A stretch of DNA of 64,000 nt from Halobacterium sp. DL1 (GCA_000230955.3 CP007060.1:558001-622000); one strand, 5' to 3'; shown: positions 44,416 to 53,444, numbered from the stretch's first letter. The notes: generated by a model from the letters alone, not told the origin. Translations and numbers: made by a program.

Positions 44416-46350
44416 ATGTCACCGCAGACCACAGCGTCCGCTCGGCTCGACGTGGAGAACGTCGGGGGAATCACGGAGACGACGGTGAACGTACCCCCCG
44501 GCGTGACCGTCCTCGCGGGCCAGAACGCGACGAACCGGACGTCGTTTCTCCAGGCGATCATGGCGGCGATGGGCAGCGACAGGGTGACACTGAAGGGGAG
44601 CGCCGAGGAGGGGCGGGTCTCCTTCGAGTTCCGCGGGGAGACGTACGAGCGGACGCTCACTCGGGCCGACGGGAGCCTCAGGGTCACCGGTGAGGGCTAC
44701 CTCGAGGACCCCGGAGTCGCCGAACTGTTCGCCTTCCTCCTGGAGACGAACGAAGCCCGGCGAGCCGTCGCCCTGGACGGCGACCTGCGCGACATCATCA
44801 TGCGGCCGGTCGACGTCGACGCCATCGTCGCCGACATCGAGGAGCTCGAGGCGCGCAAGGGGGAGGTCCAGGACGAACTCGCGACCATCGAGAACCGCAA
44901 GCGCGACCTCCCGGACCTCGAACGGCGGCGGCGAGGGCTCCGGGAGCAGGTCGACGAGAAGCGCGAGCGCCTCGCGGAGGTCGAGTCGGAGATCGACGAG
45001 CAGAGCCGCGACGTCGAGGCGCGCCGGAGCGAGCGCTCGGACGTCGAGGACGCGCTCGACGAACTACAGGAGACCCGGTCGGACCTCGAGGAGGTTCGTC
45101 GGCGCGTCGAGGACGAGAACGAGAGCATCGGCTCCCTGCAGCGGGAACGCCGGGAGCTCGAGGCCGAACTCGAGGACCTGCGCGACGAACCGGTCGCGGA
45201 CACGGACGAACTCGAGGACGAACTTGACCGACTGCGGCGGCGCCGCCAGACGCTCAACGGCGAAATCTCCGAGCTCCAGAGCCTGGTGGAGTACAACGAA
45301 CAGCGACTCGAGGACGGCGGCGACGAACTCCTCGGCGCCGAGGAAGCGGGGGACGGTGACGTCACCGACCAGCTGGTCGGCGACGAGACGGTGGTCTGCT
45401 GGACGTGTGGCTCCTCGGTCGAGCGGTCCCAGATCGAGGCGACCGTCGAGCGACTCCGAGACCAGCAGAGCGAAACGGTGGCCGAACTCAACGACGTGGA
45501 GTCGACCCTCGGGGAGCGCAAGGAGCAAAAACGCGCGGCCGAGGAGCAGCGCGACCGCCGGTCGGAACTCGAGGCGGACGTCGAGGGACTGGAGGACGAA
45601 CTCGACCGGCGCCGGGAGCGAATAGAGAGCCTGAAGGACCGCCGCGAGCGCCTGACCGCGGACGTCGAAGCACTGGAGGTGACCGTCGAGGACTCCGAGA
45701 CGGGCGACTTCGACGAGGTCCTCGCGCTCCACCGGGAGGCGAACCAGCTCGAGTTCGAGATCGAGCGCCTCGAGTCCGACCTGGAGGACGTCGAGGCCGA
45801 GATAGCGTCCATCGAGTCGCAGGTCGAACGCGCCGACGCGCTCCGGGAGGAACGCGAAGAACTCCTCGCGGAGTTGACTGACCGACGGACGAAGATCGAA
45901 CAGATCGAGTCGGCCGCCGTGGAGCAGTTCAACGACCACATGGACGCCATCCTCGACGTCCTCGGCTACGAGAACATCGACCGCATCTGGATCGAGCGCG
46001 TCGAGCGCACGGTCCGGGACGGTCGCGAGCAGTCCGAGCGCGTCGACTTCGACCTCCACGTCGTCCGGAGCACCGAGGGTGGCACGGCCTACGAGGACTC
46101 GGTCCGCCACCTCAGCGAGTCCGAGCGCGAGGTCACCGGGCTCATCTTCGCGCTGGCGGGCTACCTGGTCCACGACCTCCACGAGTCGGTGCCGTTCATG
46201 CTCCTGGACTCCCTGGAGGCCATCGACGCCGACCGCATCGCCGACCTCGTCGACTACTTCGCGGACTACGCGGACTACCTCGTGGTGGCACTGCTCCACG
46301 AGGACGCCGCGGCGCTCGCGGACGAACACACCCGCATCACCGACATCTGA
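44416..46350 (+). CDS. sph3: Archaea-specific SMC-related protein (Sph-type; Sph3-like)
   Basis: 644 residues with an SMC/Rad50-like architecture: an N-terminal nucleotide-binding head, about 400 residues of coiled coil rich in Glu, Arg and Leu, a zinc-hook-like CWTC at residues 328-331, a returning coiled coil, and a C-terminal head with the signature-like HLSESEREVTGLIFALAGY and Walker B-like FMLLDSLEAID. The Walker A position reads GQNATNRTS (residues 35-43), lacking the usual Gly-Lys-Ser/Thr. In haloarchaea this protein type is encoded beside rdfA and is linked to cell-shape control. The ATG at 44416 is chosen over an in-frame start 11 codons upstream. The next gene starts 10 bases after its stop. 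Confidence 0.9.
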   Translation: MSPQTTASARLDVENVGGITETTVNVPPGVTVLAGQNATNRTSFLQAIMAAMGSDRVTLKGSAEEGRVSFEFRGETYERTLTRADGSLRVTGEGYLEDPGVAELFAFLLETNEARRAVALDGDLRDIIMRPVDVDAIVADIEELEARKGEVQDELATIENRKRDLPDLERRRRGLREQVDEKRERLAEVESEIDEQSRDVEARRSERSDVEDALDELQETRSDLEEVRRRVEDENESIGSLQRERRELEAELEDLRDEPVADTDELEDELDRLRRRRQTLNGEISELQSLVEYNEQRLEDGGDELLGAEEAGDGDVTDQLVGDETVVCWTCGSSVERSQIEATVERLRDQQSETVAELNDVESTLGERKEQKRAAEEQRDRRSELEADVEGLEDELDRRRERIESLKDRRERLTADVEALEVTVEDSETGDFDEVLALHREANQLEFEIERLESDLEDVEAEIASIESQVERADALREEREELLAELTDRRTKIEQIESAAVEQFNDHMDAILDVLGYENIDRIWIERVERTVRDGREQSERVDFDLHVVRSTEGGTAYEDSVRHLSESEREVTGLIFALAGYLVHDLHESVPFMLLDSLEAIDADRIADLVDYFADYADYLVVALLHEDAAALADEHTRITDI

Positions 46351-46360
46351 GCCACTCCGC

Positions 46361-46978
46361 ATGACTGACTCACGCGACGACCGGCCCTCGAGCAAGGTGG
46401 CGCGACTGATTGCGGACTACGAGCTCGACGGACTCGGCGACGACCTAGAGGCGCGGTGGACCGGCGAGGGCGCCGAACGAACGAGTCTGCGGGACCTCGC
46501 GGACCTGTTCAACCGGCGGCTGGTGGAGGCGGCGTTGCGCGACGCCGGGATGCGTGTCCTCGAACGGGACGTCGAGACGACGTACGAGGCCCTCACGGAC
46601 GACGACGTCAGCCCCGGGGTCCGGACCGACACGCGGACGCGACTGCGACGGAACGGCGTCGACGTCGACGCGCTGGAGTCGGCGTTCGTCACGTACCAGG
46701 CCGTGCGGTCGTACCTGCAGTCCTGGCGGGATGCCGAGTACCGGGAGTACTCCGACTCGGAGAAGCTCCGGAAGGACCGGGAGACCATCGAGCGCCTCTC
46801 GAACCGGGCGCTCTCGGTCACCGAGGACCGGGTGGAGAAGCTCCGCGAGACGGGGCGCCTCGACCTCCCGGAGTTCTCTGTCTTCCTCGACCTCCGGGTG
46901 CTCTGCCAGCGTTGCGAGACGCAGTACGACGTCTCGGACCTCCTCGAACGGGGCGGCTGTGACTGCACGAACGTTTGA
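46361..46978 (+). CDS. rdfA: Rod-determining factor RdfA family protein
   Basis: 205 residues. The haloarchaeal RdfA signature is visible near the start: SSKVARLIADYELDGLGDD, then WTGEGAERTSLRDLADLFN. A middle helical part follows, and a C-terminal probable zinc knuckle has Cys residues in LCQRCETQYD and GCDC. In Haloferax volcanii RdfA has been reported to be needed for the rod form. It lies 10 bases after the Sph-type gene and is likely co-transcribed. It contains no enzyme motif and is thought to be regulatory. Confidence 0.9.
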   Translation: MTDSRDDRPSSKVARLIADYELDGLGDDLEARWTGEGAERTSLRDLADLFNRRLVEAALRDAGMRVLERDVETTYEALTDDDVSPGVRTDTRTRLRRNGVDVDALESAFVTYQAVRSYLQSWRDAEYREYSDSEKLRKDRETIERLSNRALSVTEDRVEKLRETGRLDLPEFSVFLDLRVLCQRCETQYDVSDLLERGGCDCTNV

Positions 46979-47379
46979 ACGCTACTCGGTGCCCGAACTG
47001 CTCGACTATTTCCTCACCACGGGCGGGCGGTGTCGTGAACACGCTCGCCGCTCAGCGGTGACGTCGCGCGACTGACGCCTGTCGCGTTCGTGGAGGCTCG
47101 ACCCCGCGTAAGTGGCAAATTACCTTAAACTAGTGAATTATGATGGGTAGGCAACGGAGGCTCCAATTCCGTCGAGCCGTGGTCGGTCGGCGGCGGACTA
47201 TTCTGGTCGTGGTGTTCAGGTCGTGGCGAGTGTCAGGGTGAACCGGTGTCGCTCCCGAAAACCCTCGGTTGGAGTTGCCGCCCTCTACTTGCTCTCGACA
47301 CCCAGGGAGCCACTCCGTCGGCGTCCCGCGGGACCCCGCAGTACGCCACCTTCAAGTCGCTACTACCTCGTAACTACGC
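46979..47379. other. Intergenic region without a supported gene
   Basis: About 400 bases. It contains an AT-rich patch (TTACCTTAAAC at 47120-47130) followed by a 33-codon Arg-rich frame from 47140, which is too short and unsupported to call. The patch could be the promoter of an unannotated small RNA, but there is no structural evidence. The element CCTTCAAG near 47350 may serve the next gene. Confidence 0.4.
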
Positions 47380-48753
47380 ATGGAATCGAAGCGTTTCCTC
47401 TTCGTCTCTGCGGACGCCGCCCTCGTCACGGACCTCGCCTGGCAGGTCCACCGGGAGGGCCACGACGTCAAGTACTACATCGAGGCCGAATCCGACCAGG
47501 AGATCGGGGACGGGTTCGTCCCGAAGACCGACGACTGGCGGAGTGACGTCGAGTGGGCCGATGTCGTCATCTTCGACGACATCTGGGTTGGCTCCGACAT
47601 CGGGACCGGCGGGCTCGCGGAGGAGCTCCGGGCGGAGGGCAAGGCCGTCGTCGGGGGGACGCCGAACACCGACCACCTCGAGGAGGACCGCGGCTACGCG
47701 ATGGAGGTCCTGGAGGACCACGGCGTCAACACCGTCGAACACCACATCTTCCACGACTTCGGCGAGGGCATCGAGTTCGTCCAGCAACACCCCGCGCCGT
47801 ACGTCATCAAACCCCTGGGGGAGGTCCAGAACGTCAAGCGTCTGCTCTACGTCGGCAACGAGGACGACGGCAGCGACGTGGTGGACGTGCTGCGGGCCTA
47901 CGAGAAGGCGTGGGGGCACCGGATGAAGGGGTTCCAGCTCCAGCGGAAGGTCGAGGGCGTCGAGATAGCCGTCTGCGGGTTCTTCGACGGGGACTCGTTC
48001 ATCGACCAGGTGAACTTCAACTTCGAGCACAAGAAGCTGTTCCCGGGGAACGTCGGCCCGCAGACCGGAGAGATGGGGACGTCGATGTTCTGGGGTGGGC
48101 ACAACGAACTGTTCACGGAGACGCTCGGCAAACTCGAGGGGTGGCTCGCCGAGGAGGGGTACGTCGGCAGTATCGACGTCAACTGCATCGTCAACGCCTC
48201 GGGCATCTACCCCCTGGAGTTCACGCCGCGATTCGGCTACCCCACCATCTCGCTCCAGGAGGAGTCCTTCGAGTCGCCCACGGGGGCGTTCTTCTACGAC
48301 CTGGCCCACGGCATCGACCCCGAACTCTCCGTCCACCAGGGGTTCCAGGTCGGCGCCCGCATCGTGCTCCCGCCGTTCCCCTTCGACGACGAGCAGACGT
48401 ACGACGAGAACTCCCGGAACGCCGCCATCGTCTTCGAGACGGAGCGCCGCGAGGGAATCCACATCGAGGACGCGAAGTGCGTGTCGGTACGCGACACAGG
48501 AACGGCGAGCGGGGAGCCGTGCGACCCGCGAGCCGACGAGGACTGCCAGTGGCGCGTCGCCGGCGAGAACGGGATGCCCATCGTCGTCACCGGCAAGGGG
48601 GAGACGATGCGTGAGGCCAGGGAGCAACTGTACGGCCGCATCGACGACATCGTCATCCCCAACCTCTACTACCGCGACGACATCGGCGAGCGGTGGCTGC
48701 GCGGCGAGGGCGACCGCCTGCAGGCGTGGGGCTACCTCGGACCGGGGACGTAA
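47380..48753 (+). CDS. PurD-like ATP-grasp protein (phosphoribosylamine-glycine ligase paralogue)
   Basis: 457 residues resembling the PurD/GARS family. The N-terminal Rossmann region is SKRFLFVSADAALVTDLAWQ, followed by ATP-grasp features YVIKPLGEVQNVK, EGVEIAVCGFFDGDSF and SIDVNCIVNASGIYPLEFTP, with the Glu and Asn that bind Mg-ATP. The usual PurD N-terminus with its GGREHA-type glycine loop is absent, so the purine reaction is doubtful. A carboxylate-amine ligation of unknown substrates is likely. A Cys-containing insertion (GEPCDPRADEDCQWR) occurs near the C-terminus. Stand-alone gene. Confidence 0.85.
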   Translation: MESKRFLFVSADAALVTDLAWQVHREGHDVKYYIEAESDQEIGDGFVPKTDDWRSDVEWADVVIFDDIWVGSDIGTGGLAEELRAEGKAVVGGTPNTDHLEEDRGYAMEVLEDHGVNTVEHHIFHDFGEGIEFVQQHPAPYVIKPLGEVQNVKRLLYVGNEDDGSDVVDVLRAYEKAWGHRMKGFQLQRKVEGVEIAVCGFFDGDSFIDQVNFNFEHKKLFPGNVGPQTGEMGTSMFWGGHNELFTETLGKLEGWLAEEGYVGSIDVNCIVNASGIYPLEFTPRFGYPTISLQEESFESPTGAFFYDLAHGIDPELSVHQGFQVGARIVLPPFPFDDEQTYDENSRNAAIVFETERREGIHIEDAKCVSVRDTGTASGEPCDPRADEDCQWRVAGENGMPIVVTGKGETMREAREQLYGRIDDIVIPNLYYRDDIGERWLRGEGDRLQAWGYLGPGT

Positions 48754-48857
48754 ACACACTCGCGGGCGAGATGTCTCCGGGGAACTGGACGCGGACGGTC
48801 GTCGCTGCTGGGTTCCGTTTTCAGGTCACCTAAGGGGCCGGGGTGCTACCAGTGGGT

Positions 48858-49994
48858 ATGCGGAGTTTCACTATCACTGAGGTCTGGGACATCCCAATCC
48901 GGATCAACACGTCGCTGTTGATCTTCCTCCCGATTCTGGCGTGGCTCATCGGGAGTGGTCAGCAGATCGAACTGTACGCCGGTCTCATCGAGGGGTTCAC
49001 GGGCGCGGGCTTCGACCTGGCGCGTCTCCAGGTCGGGTCGACACCGTGGGTCATCGGCATCACGGCTGCGGTCGGGCTGTTCGTCAGCGTCACGCTCCAC
49101 GAACTCGGCCACTCGTGGGTGGCGCTGCGGTACGGCATCGAGATCGAGTCGATCACCCTCTGGATTCTCGGCGGCATCGCGTCGCTGAAGGCGCTCCCGA
49201 AGGAGTGGAACCGCGAGTTCTGGATCGCCATCGCCGGCCCGGCGACGAGCGTTCTCGTCGGCGCGGTCTGTTACGTCGGCGTCCTCGCCGTCCCGGAGTC
49301 ACTCCCCGTCGTGCGGTTCGTCTTCGGTTACCTCGCGCTGACGAACCTGCTGCTGGCCGGGTTCAACCTCCTCCCAGCGTTCCCGATGGACGGGGGCCGC
49401 ATCTTCCGCGCCATCCTCGCGCGCAACCGGCCGTACGGGAGCGCGACCCGGATCGCGGCGCGGGTCGGCGTCGGGTTCGCGTTCCTGTTCGCCATCGTCG
49501 GCGTCCTCAATTTCAACGTCATCCTCCTCCTGCTCGCGTTCTTCATCTACGGCGCGGCGACGACGGAGTCGCGGACGGTCCTCCTCGACGAACTGCTCGA
49601 GGGCATCACCGTCGGCGACATCATGACTCGCGACCCGGCGACCGTCCAGGCCGACACGACCATCACGGAGTTCGGCGACCAGCTGCTCCGCGACCGCCAG
49701 TCCGTTCACCTCGTGGTCGACGACGCTGGGGACCCCCTCGGGCTGGTGACTCTCGACGACCTCAAAGCGGTCCGCGGTAAGGACCGCGCGACGACCCGTA
49801 TCGGCGACGTCGTTCGCACCGTGACTCGTGTCGAACCGACCGACGACGCCTTCGACGTGCTGGCCCTGCTCAACCAGTCGGGCAGTTCGAATGCGCTCGT
49901 CGAGGAGAACGGGGCCCTCGTCGGCGTGCTCTCGAACTCCGACTACGCCCACGCCATGTCGGTCCGGCGTGGCTTCCAGAGCACCAGCGGCTAG
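48858..49994 (+). CDS. Site-2 protease-like metalloprotease with CBS pair
   Basis: 378 residues. M50 intramembrane protease domain: several hydrophobic helices, the zinc motif HELGHSW in VTLHELGHSWVALRY, and the second metal motif NLLPAFPMDGGRI with the Asp ligand. From about residue 250 two CBS domains follow (VGDIMTRDPATVQADTTITE, then VTRVEPTDDAFDVL), which in this subclass respond to nucleotides. Probably cleaves membrane-anchored regulators or signal remnants. The ATG at 48858 (MRSFTITEVWDIPIRIN) fits the family start. Monocistronic. Confidence 0.93.
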   Translation: MRSFTITEVWDIPIRINTSLLIFLPILAWLIGSGQQIELYAGLIEGFTGAGFDLARLQVGSTPWVIGITAAVGLFVSVTLHELGHSWVALRYGIEIESITLWILGGIASLKALPKEWNREFWIAIAGPATSVLVGAVCYVGVLAVPESLPVVRFVFGYLALTNLLLAGFNLLPAFPMDGGRIFRAILARNRPYGSATRIAARVGVGFAFLFAIVGVLNFNVILLLLAFFIYGAATTESRTVLLDELLEGITVGDIMTRDPATVQADTTITEFGDQLLRDRQSVHLVVDDAGDPLGLVTLDDLKAVRGKDRATTRIGDVVRTVTRVEPTDDAFDVLALLNQSGSSNALVEENGALVGVLSNSDYAHAMSVRRGFQSTSG

Positions 49995-50092
49995 CGGCGC
50001 CCAACACGTTGGGGACAGACTGACCCTCGGATTGGCCCCGCGTCCTCGAGCAGTTCCTGGTCGGCCGGGACTGACCGGCCGCGCCCGGCAGC

Positions 50093-50100
50093 TATTTACT
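50093..50100 (+). promoter_or_regulatory. Candidate TATA box of the DoxX gene
   Basis: TATTTACT lies 26-33 bases before the ATG at 50126, the expected leaderless spacing. Confidence 0.45.
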
Positions 50101-50125
50101 CCTCCCATCGAGTCTAACTGATATT

Positions 50126-50680
50126 ATGTCCGCAGAAGAGGTGCGACTCGACAGCACCGTTGGCGGGTTCACCGCCTCGGGGCGCCTCCACACGCTGAGC
50201 GTCTGGTTCATCCTCGCGCTGCGGCTGATGGTGGGGCTGGCGTTCTTCCAGAGCGGCGTCGACAAGGTCCTGTCCGGAAGTTTCAGCGCGGCAGGCTACC
50301 TGCAGAACGCGCCGCCAGCGAACGGCAGTCCGGTCGCGGACCTGTTCGTCCAGATGGGGAGCACGCCCTGGTTCGTCGACTTCGTCAACGTCGCGGTGCC
50401 GTGGGGCGAGGTGCTCATCGGTCTCGGCCTCCTCGTCGGCGCGTTCACGCGCCTCGCGGCGTTCTTCGGGGCGTTCATGATGCTCCTGTTCTACCTCGGC
50501 AACTGGGACATCGCCCACGGCTACATCAACGGCGACTTCGCGTACATGCTCGTCTTCCTCTCCGTCGCAGCGTTCGGCGCCGGACGCATCCTGGGCCTCG
50601 ACGCAGCCATCGAGCAGTACGACGTCGGTGGCCAGGCGCTCGTTGAGCGCTACCCCTGGACGCGCTACCTCCTGGGGTAG
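50126..50680 (+). CDS. DoxX-family membrane protein
   Basis: 184 residues with four membrane helices. The family motif around LRLMVGLAFFQSGVDKVLSG and the segment PWGEVLIGLGLLVGAFTRLA are typical of DoxX/DoxD-like proteins, and LLFYLGNWDIAHGYINGDFA follows. In other archaea DoxD is a subunit of thiosulfate:quinone oxidoreductase, and many haloarchaeal members are of unknown role. It is followed after 65 bases by a peroxiredoxin-like gene, so an oxidative-stress context is plausible. Confidence 0.88.
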   Translation: MSAEEVRLDSTVGGFTASGRLHTLSVWFILALRLMVGLAFFQSGVDKVLSGSFSAAGYLQNAPPANGSPVADLFVQMGSTPWFVDFVNVAVPWGEVLIGLGLLVGAFTRLAAFFGAFMMLLFYLGNWDIAHGYINGDFAYMLVFLSVAAFGAGRILGLDAAIEQYDVGGQALVERYPWTRYLLG

Positions 50681-50745
50681 GCGCTCGCCGCCCGCGTCCA
50701 TGTTCGCGCCGGATTTTTTTCTGTGGCCGGGCCGTATGTTCGGCT

Positions 50746-51219
50746 ATGCTGACAACCGGCGACAGCGTCCCGACGTTCTCCGCGACGGTCGGGACGAGCG
50801 ACCACGAGGACTTCGACCTGGACGACCACCTCGGCGACGGCCCGGTCGTCCTCGCGTTCTTCCCGGGCGCGTTCACCCCGCCGTGCACGAACGAGATGGT
50901 CGCGCTCCAGGACCACCTCGACGAGTTCGAGGACGCGGGCGCGACCGTCCTCGGCGTGAGCGTCGACTCGCCGTTCGCTCAGGGGGCGTTCTGCGAGGAA
51001 CACGGCATCGAGTTCGACCTCGTCAGCGACATGGGCGGGGCGGCCATCCGGCAGTTCGGCCTCGAGATGGACATCCCCGACCTCGGCCTCTACGGCGTCG
51101 CCAACCGCGCGACGTTCGTCGTCGACGAGAACGGGACGGTCGTCCACACCTGGGTCGCCGACGACCCGACGAACGAACCGGACTACGACGAACTGCTCGA
51201 CGCCGTCCACGCCGCGTAA
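50746..51219 (+). CDS. Peroxiredoxin (AhpC/TSA or Bcp-like)
   Basis: 157 residues with a thioredoxin fold. The peroxidatic Cys is in PGAFTPPCTNEM, with FFPGAF as the usual strand before it, followed by VLGVSVDSPFAQGAFCEEHG containing a second Cys as the possible resolving residue. Reduces hydrogen peroxide or organic peroxides. Starts LTTGDSVPTFSATVG as in family members. No fusion. Confidence 0.93.
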   Translation: MLTTGDSVPTFSATVGTSDHEDFDLDDHLGDGPVVLAFFPGAFTPPCTNEMVALQDHLDEFEDAGATVLGVSVDSPFAQGAFCEEHGIEFDLVSDMGGAAIRQFGLEMDIPDLGLYGVANRATFVVDENGTVVHTWVADDPTNEPDYDELLDAVHAA

Positions 51220-51221
51220 GC

Positions 51222-51367
51222 AGGCGCCGCTGGCCGACCGGGAGCGTTGTGGCGACGCCGGCGGCCGCCAGACCGCCGAGCACCGTGCGGCGTGAACCGC
51301 TCCCTCCACGGCTACCAGTCGGGGCGTCCTCGTCGGCCGACCCGCGAGTAGCGTGGTCTGAGTTCAC
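51222..51367 (-). pseudogene. Orphan Tat signal peptide remnant
   Basis: The minus-strand frame from 51367 begins MNSDHATRGSADEDAPTGSR and continues with SRRTVLGGLAAAGVATTLP, a textbook haloarchaeal twin-arginine signal sequence. No mature protein follows: the frame enters the end of the peroxiredoxin gene antisense and becomes unrelated Arg-rich sequence. It looks like the 5' end of an exported-protein gene whose body was deleted. Confidence 0.55.
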
Positions 51368-51436
51368 ACGGAACGTACGGCGCGTCGTCAGAAATCCGTG
51401 ACGGCGGTCGGCGGAACGACGAATGTGTGACGCGGG

Positions 51437-51916
51437 CTATTCTTCGTCGCTAGACCACGGGGGTGCGCTCGATATCCCCTGCTCGGAGTGGTTGTGCAGG
51501 ATGTTGAGCACGTCGTAGATGAAGTCGGTGAGTCCGGGAGCGGTCGCGGGGTCGAGGGAGACGAGTGTGCCGCGTGCGTCCCCCTGGATGAAGTGGAGAA
51601 TGAGCGCGTCGTCGAAGGCGCGGATCGTGCAGTAGAGCGCGCCCACGCTGTAGAGGTTCTCCTGTCTCGTCCGGCCGACGTCCTGGAGGCGGAGGTCGTC
51701 GATGATCTCCTCGACGCGGGCCTCGCCGGGCTGGTCGTCGAGGTCGTCGTTCGTCTCGATGACCGCGGTGTCGCGGTCGTAGTGGGCGACGGACCGCAGG
51801 TTCGCACCAATCGAGTTATGCAAATACTCAAGGAGTTCTTTCGGAATCGGGTCAGATACGTTACCTGAATCGAATCCGCTGGAGTCGCGTGGTTCTGCCG
51901 AACAATCCTTGGTCAC
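51437..51916 (-). CDS. Conserved haloarchaeal hypothetical protein
   Basis: 159 residues, acidic. I do not recognise a family. It has an N-terminal Ser/Asp-rich stretch, then a helix (KELLEYLHNSIGANLRSVAH), a beta-rich middle region (ENLYSVGALYCTIRAFDDAL, then ILHFIQGDARGTLVSLDP) and a C-terminal helix. The pattern resembles small haloarchaeal signal-transduction or gas-sensor-type proteins, but no catalytic residue stands out. Single gene with its own upstream region. Confidence 0.75.
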   Translation of the reverse strand: MTKDCSAEPRDSSGFDSGNVSDPIPKELLEYLHNSIGANLRSVAHYDRDTAVIETNDDLDDQPGEARVEEIIDDLRLQDVGRTRQENLYSVGALYCTIRAFDDALILHFIQGDARGTLVSLDPATAPGLTDFIYDVLNILHNHSEQGISSAPPWSSDEE

Positions 51917-52007
51917 TGTGGATGATTCGTGGAACGAGTATAAATCGTTATTTGAAACCAGGGTGACACGGAAGCATCCCCCGAGCGCACCGCTCTCGGT
52001 ACTCCCG

Positions 52008-52700
52008 TCACGCCTTGCCGCCGAGGCCGACGCCGAGCGCCATGAGGACGGACCCGACGACCACGATACCGCCGCCCCAGAGCACGAGCAGGCGGGTCAC
52101 GTCGGGAAACTGTTCGACGAGCGGCACGAACAGCCTGAGGTCGAGGCCGACGACGAGCACCGCGCCCACGACGTCGAACAGCAGGTCGAGTGCGGTGTCG
52201 CGGCGCCCGTAGTGGACGAGCACGGGTTCGACGTCGAAGCGCTCGCCGACCTCGCGGGCGACCAGTTCGACGAGTTCCCAGAAGACGCCCATGGCGAGCG
52301 TGAACAGGATGGTCAGGCCAGCGACGGCTTCCGTGGAGAGGGCCACCTCCGGCGCGCCCGCGACACCGACGAGGAGGCCAGCGTACAGCAACGCCGCGAA
52401 GAGCGCGGCCGAGACGGTGTGGGTCAGGTGGTCCCACCACCACGTGGTGTCGCGTTCGTAGAGCCCCAGCATGCCCAGCGAGTGGAGGAACCCGGCTGCC
52501 GCGAGCCACAGCGCGACCACAGGGTCGACATCGACAGCGCCGCCCGAGGCGAGCGCGGCGATGGGCGGCAGGAAGGCGACGACGAGAACGAAGAGCGCGT
52601 TGACCGCCGCCGAGGCGTTGCGCTGGCGGAGCGCCTCGACCAGCGTGCCCACGACGGCCACTCTGAGCGCGAGCACGGCGGCGTCGAGTAGTTCGGTCAT
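52008..52700 (-). CDS. Multi-pass membrane protein (YjdF/DUF2238-like)
   Basis: 230 residues with about six hydrophobic helices. The helix-turn DTTWWWDHLTHTVSAALFAA resembles the D-x-x-x-H region of DUF2238/YjdF proteins, and later GVFWELVELVAREVG and DTALDLLFDVVGAVLV fit the same family. The start at 52700 (MTELLDAAVLALRV) is preferred; an upstream Arg-rich extension is unlikely. Function of the family is unknown. Confidence 0.8.
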   Translation of the reverse strand: MTELLDAAVLALRVAVVGTLVEALRQRNASAAVNALFVLVVAFLPPIAALASGGAVDVDPVVALWLAAAGFLHSLGMLGLYERDTTWWWDHLTHTVSAALFAALLYAGLLVGVAGAPEVALSTEAVAGLTILFTLAMGVFWELVELVAREVGERFDVEPVLVHYGRRDTALDLLFDVVGAVLVVGLDLRLFVPLVEQFPDVTRLLVLWGGGIVVVGSVLMALGVGLGGKA

Positions 52701-52805
52701 CGGACTGTGGGACCTCCGCGTTCCTCTCTGCCCACGCACCGACGCGACATGTGGATTGCGTAGAGGGGGTGGCTCGGAGAGACTGGGAAGACGGTTCGAC
52801 TGCGG

Positions 52806-53444
52806 CTACCCATCTCCGGGGCGCCGCGACTGACCGGCCTGCGTCGCGACGTACCGGTCGGGGATGTGGGCGTGCGTCTCCACCGGGAGCACCGCGACGA
52901 CGCGGACGACGAGCGAGGGGAGGACACGGCGGACTGCCGCGTAGACGCCGGCGACCGCCAGCGTGGCGACGACGACCCACCAGAGCAGCCCGGTCTGGGT
53001 CGTCAGCAGCGGGAGGGCCAGCCCGACGGAGAGCGCCAGGTCAGCGAGAGAGCCGTCGTAGCCCACCCAGCGACGCGGGGCGACCCACCGGCCCCGGAAG
53101 TGGTCGTAGACGGCCCGCTCGGAGGTCGCCTCCCAGGGACGGAGTTCCAGACCGCCCCCGAAGACGTCGCTCACGCTGTGGACCGCCGCGGCCACCAGGA
53201 AGACGGCGGCGGCGACAGTGGTCGGGGTCGGAATCAGGACAGCGGTGACGACCGCTCCAGCGCCGGCCACCGAGTAGTACACCGGGTAGTGCAGCGTCTT
53301 GCGGTGGGCGACGTAGAGGTCGAGGTCCGGGAGCACACCACCGAGGAGGCCTGCGAGGAGCACGACGCCGGCGTACTCTGGTGCGGCGAGCGCGACGGGG
53401 AGGGCCAGCACCATTCCAGCGAGCGCGTGCGTCGGCAGCATCAT
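52806..53444 (-). CDS. Predicted membrane-bound metal-dependent hydrolase (YdjM/DUF457-like)
   Basis: 212 residues. Starts MMLPTHALAGMVLALPVALA with the family's His near the N-terminus, followed by GGVLPDLDLYVAHRKTLHYP with two Asp and a His, then VHSVSDVFGGGLELRPWE. These match the metal-dependent hydrolase family in which these residues are thought to bind metal. Four to five membrane helices. Role unknown. Start codon either 53444 or one codon later. Confidence 0.88.
   Translation of the reverse strand: MMLPTHALAGMVLALPVALAAPEYAGVVLLAGLLGGVLPDLDLYVAHRKTLHYPVYYSVAGAGAVVTAVLIPTPTTVAAAVFLVAAAVHSVSDVFGGGLELRPWEATSERAVYDHFRGRWVAPRRWVGYDGSLADLALSVGLALPLLTTQTGLLWWVVVATLAVAGVYAAVRRVLPSLVVRVVAVLPVETHAHIPDRYVATQAGQSRRPGDG

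Noticed and set aside
47140-47241. A 33-codon Arg-rich frame after an AT-rich patch
   Set aside because: TATA-like patch is too close to the ATG (about 12-20 bases), and no conservation evidence is available.
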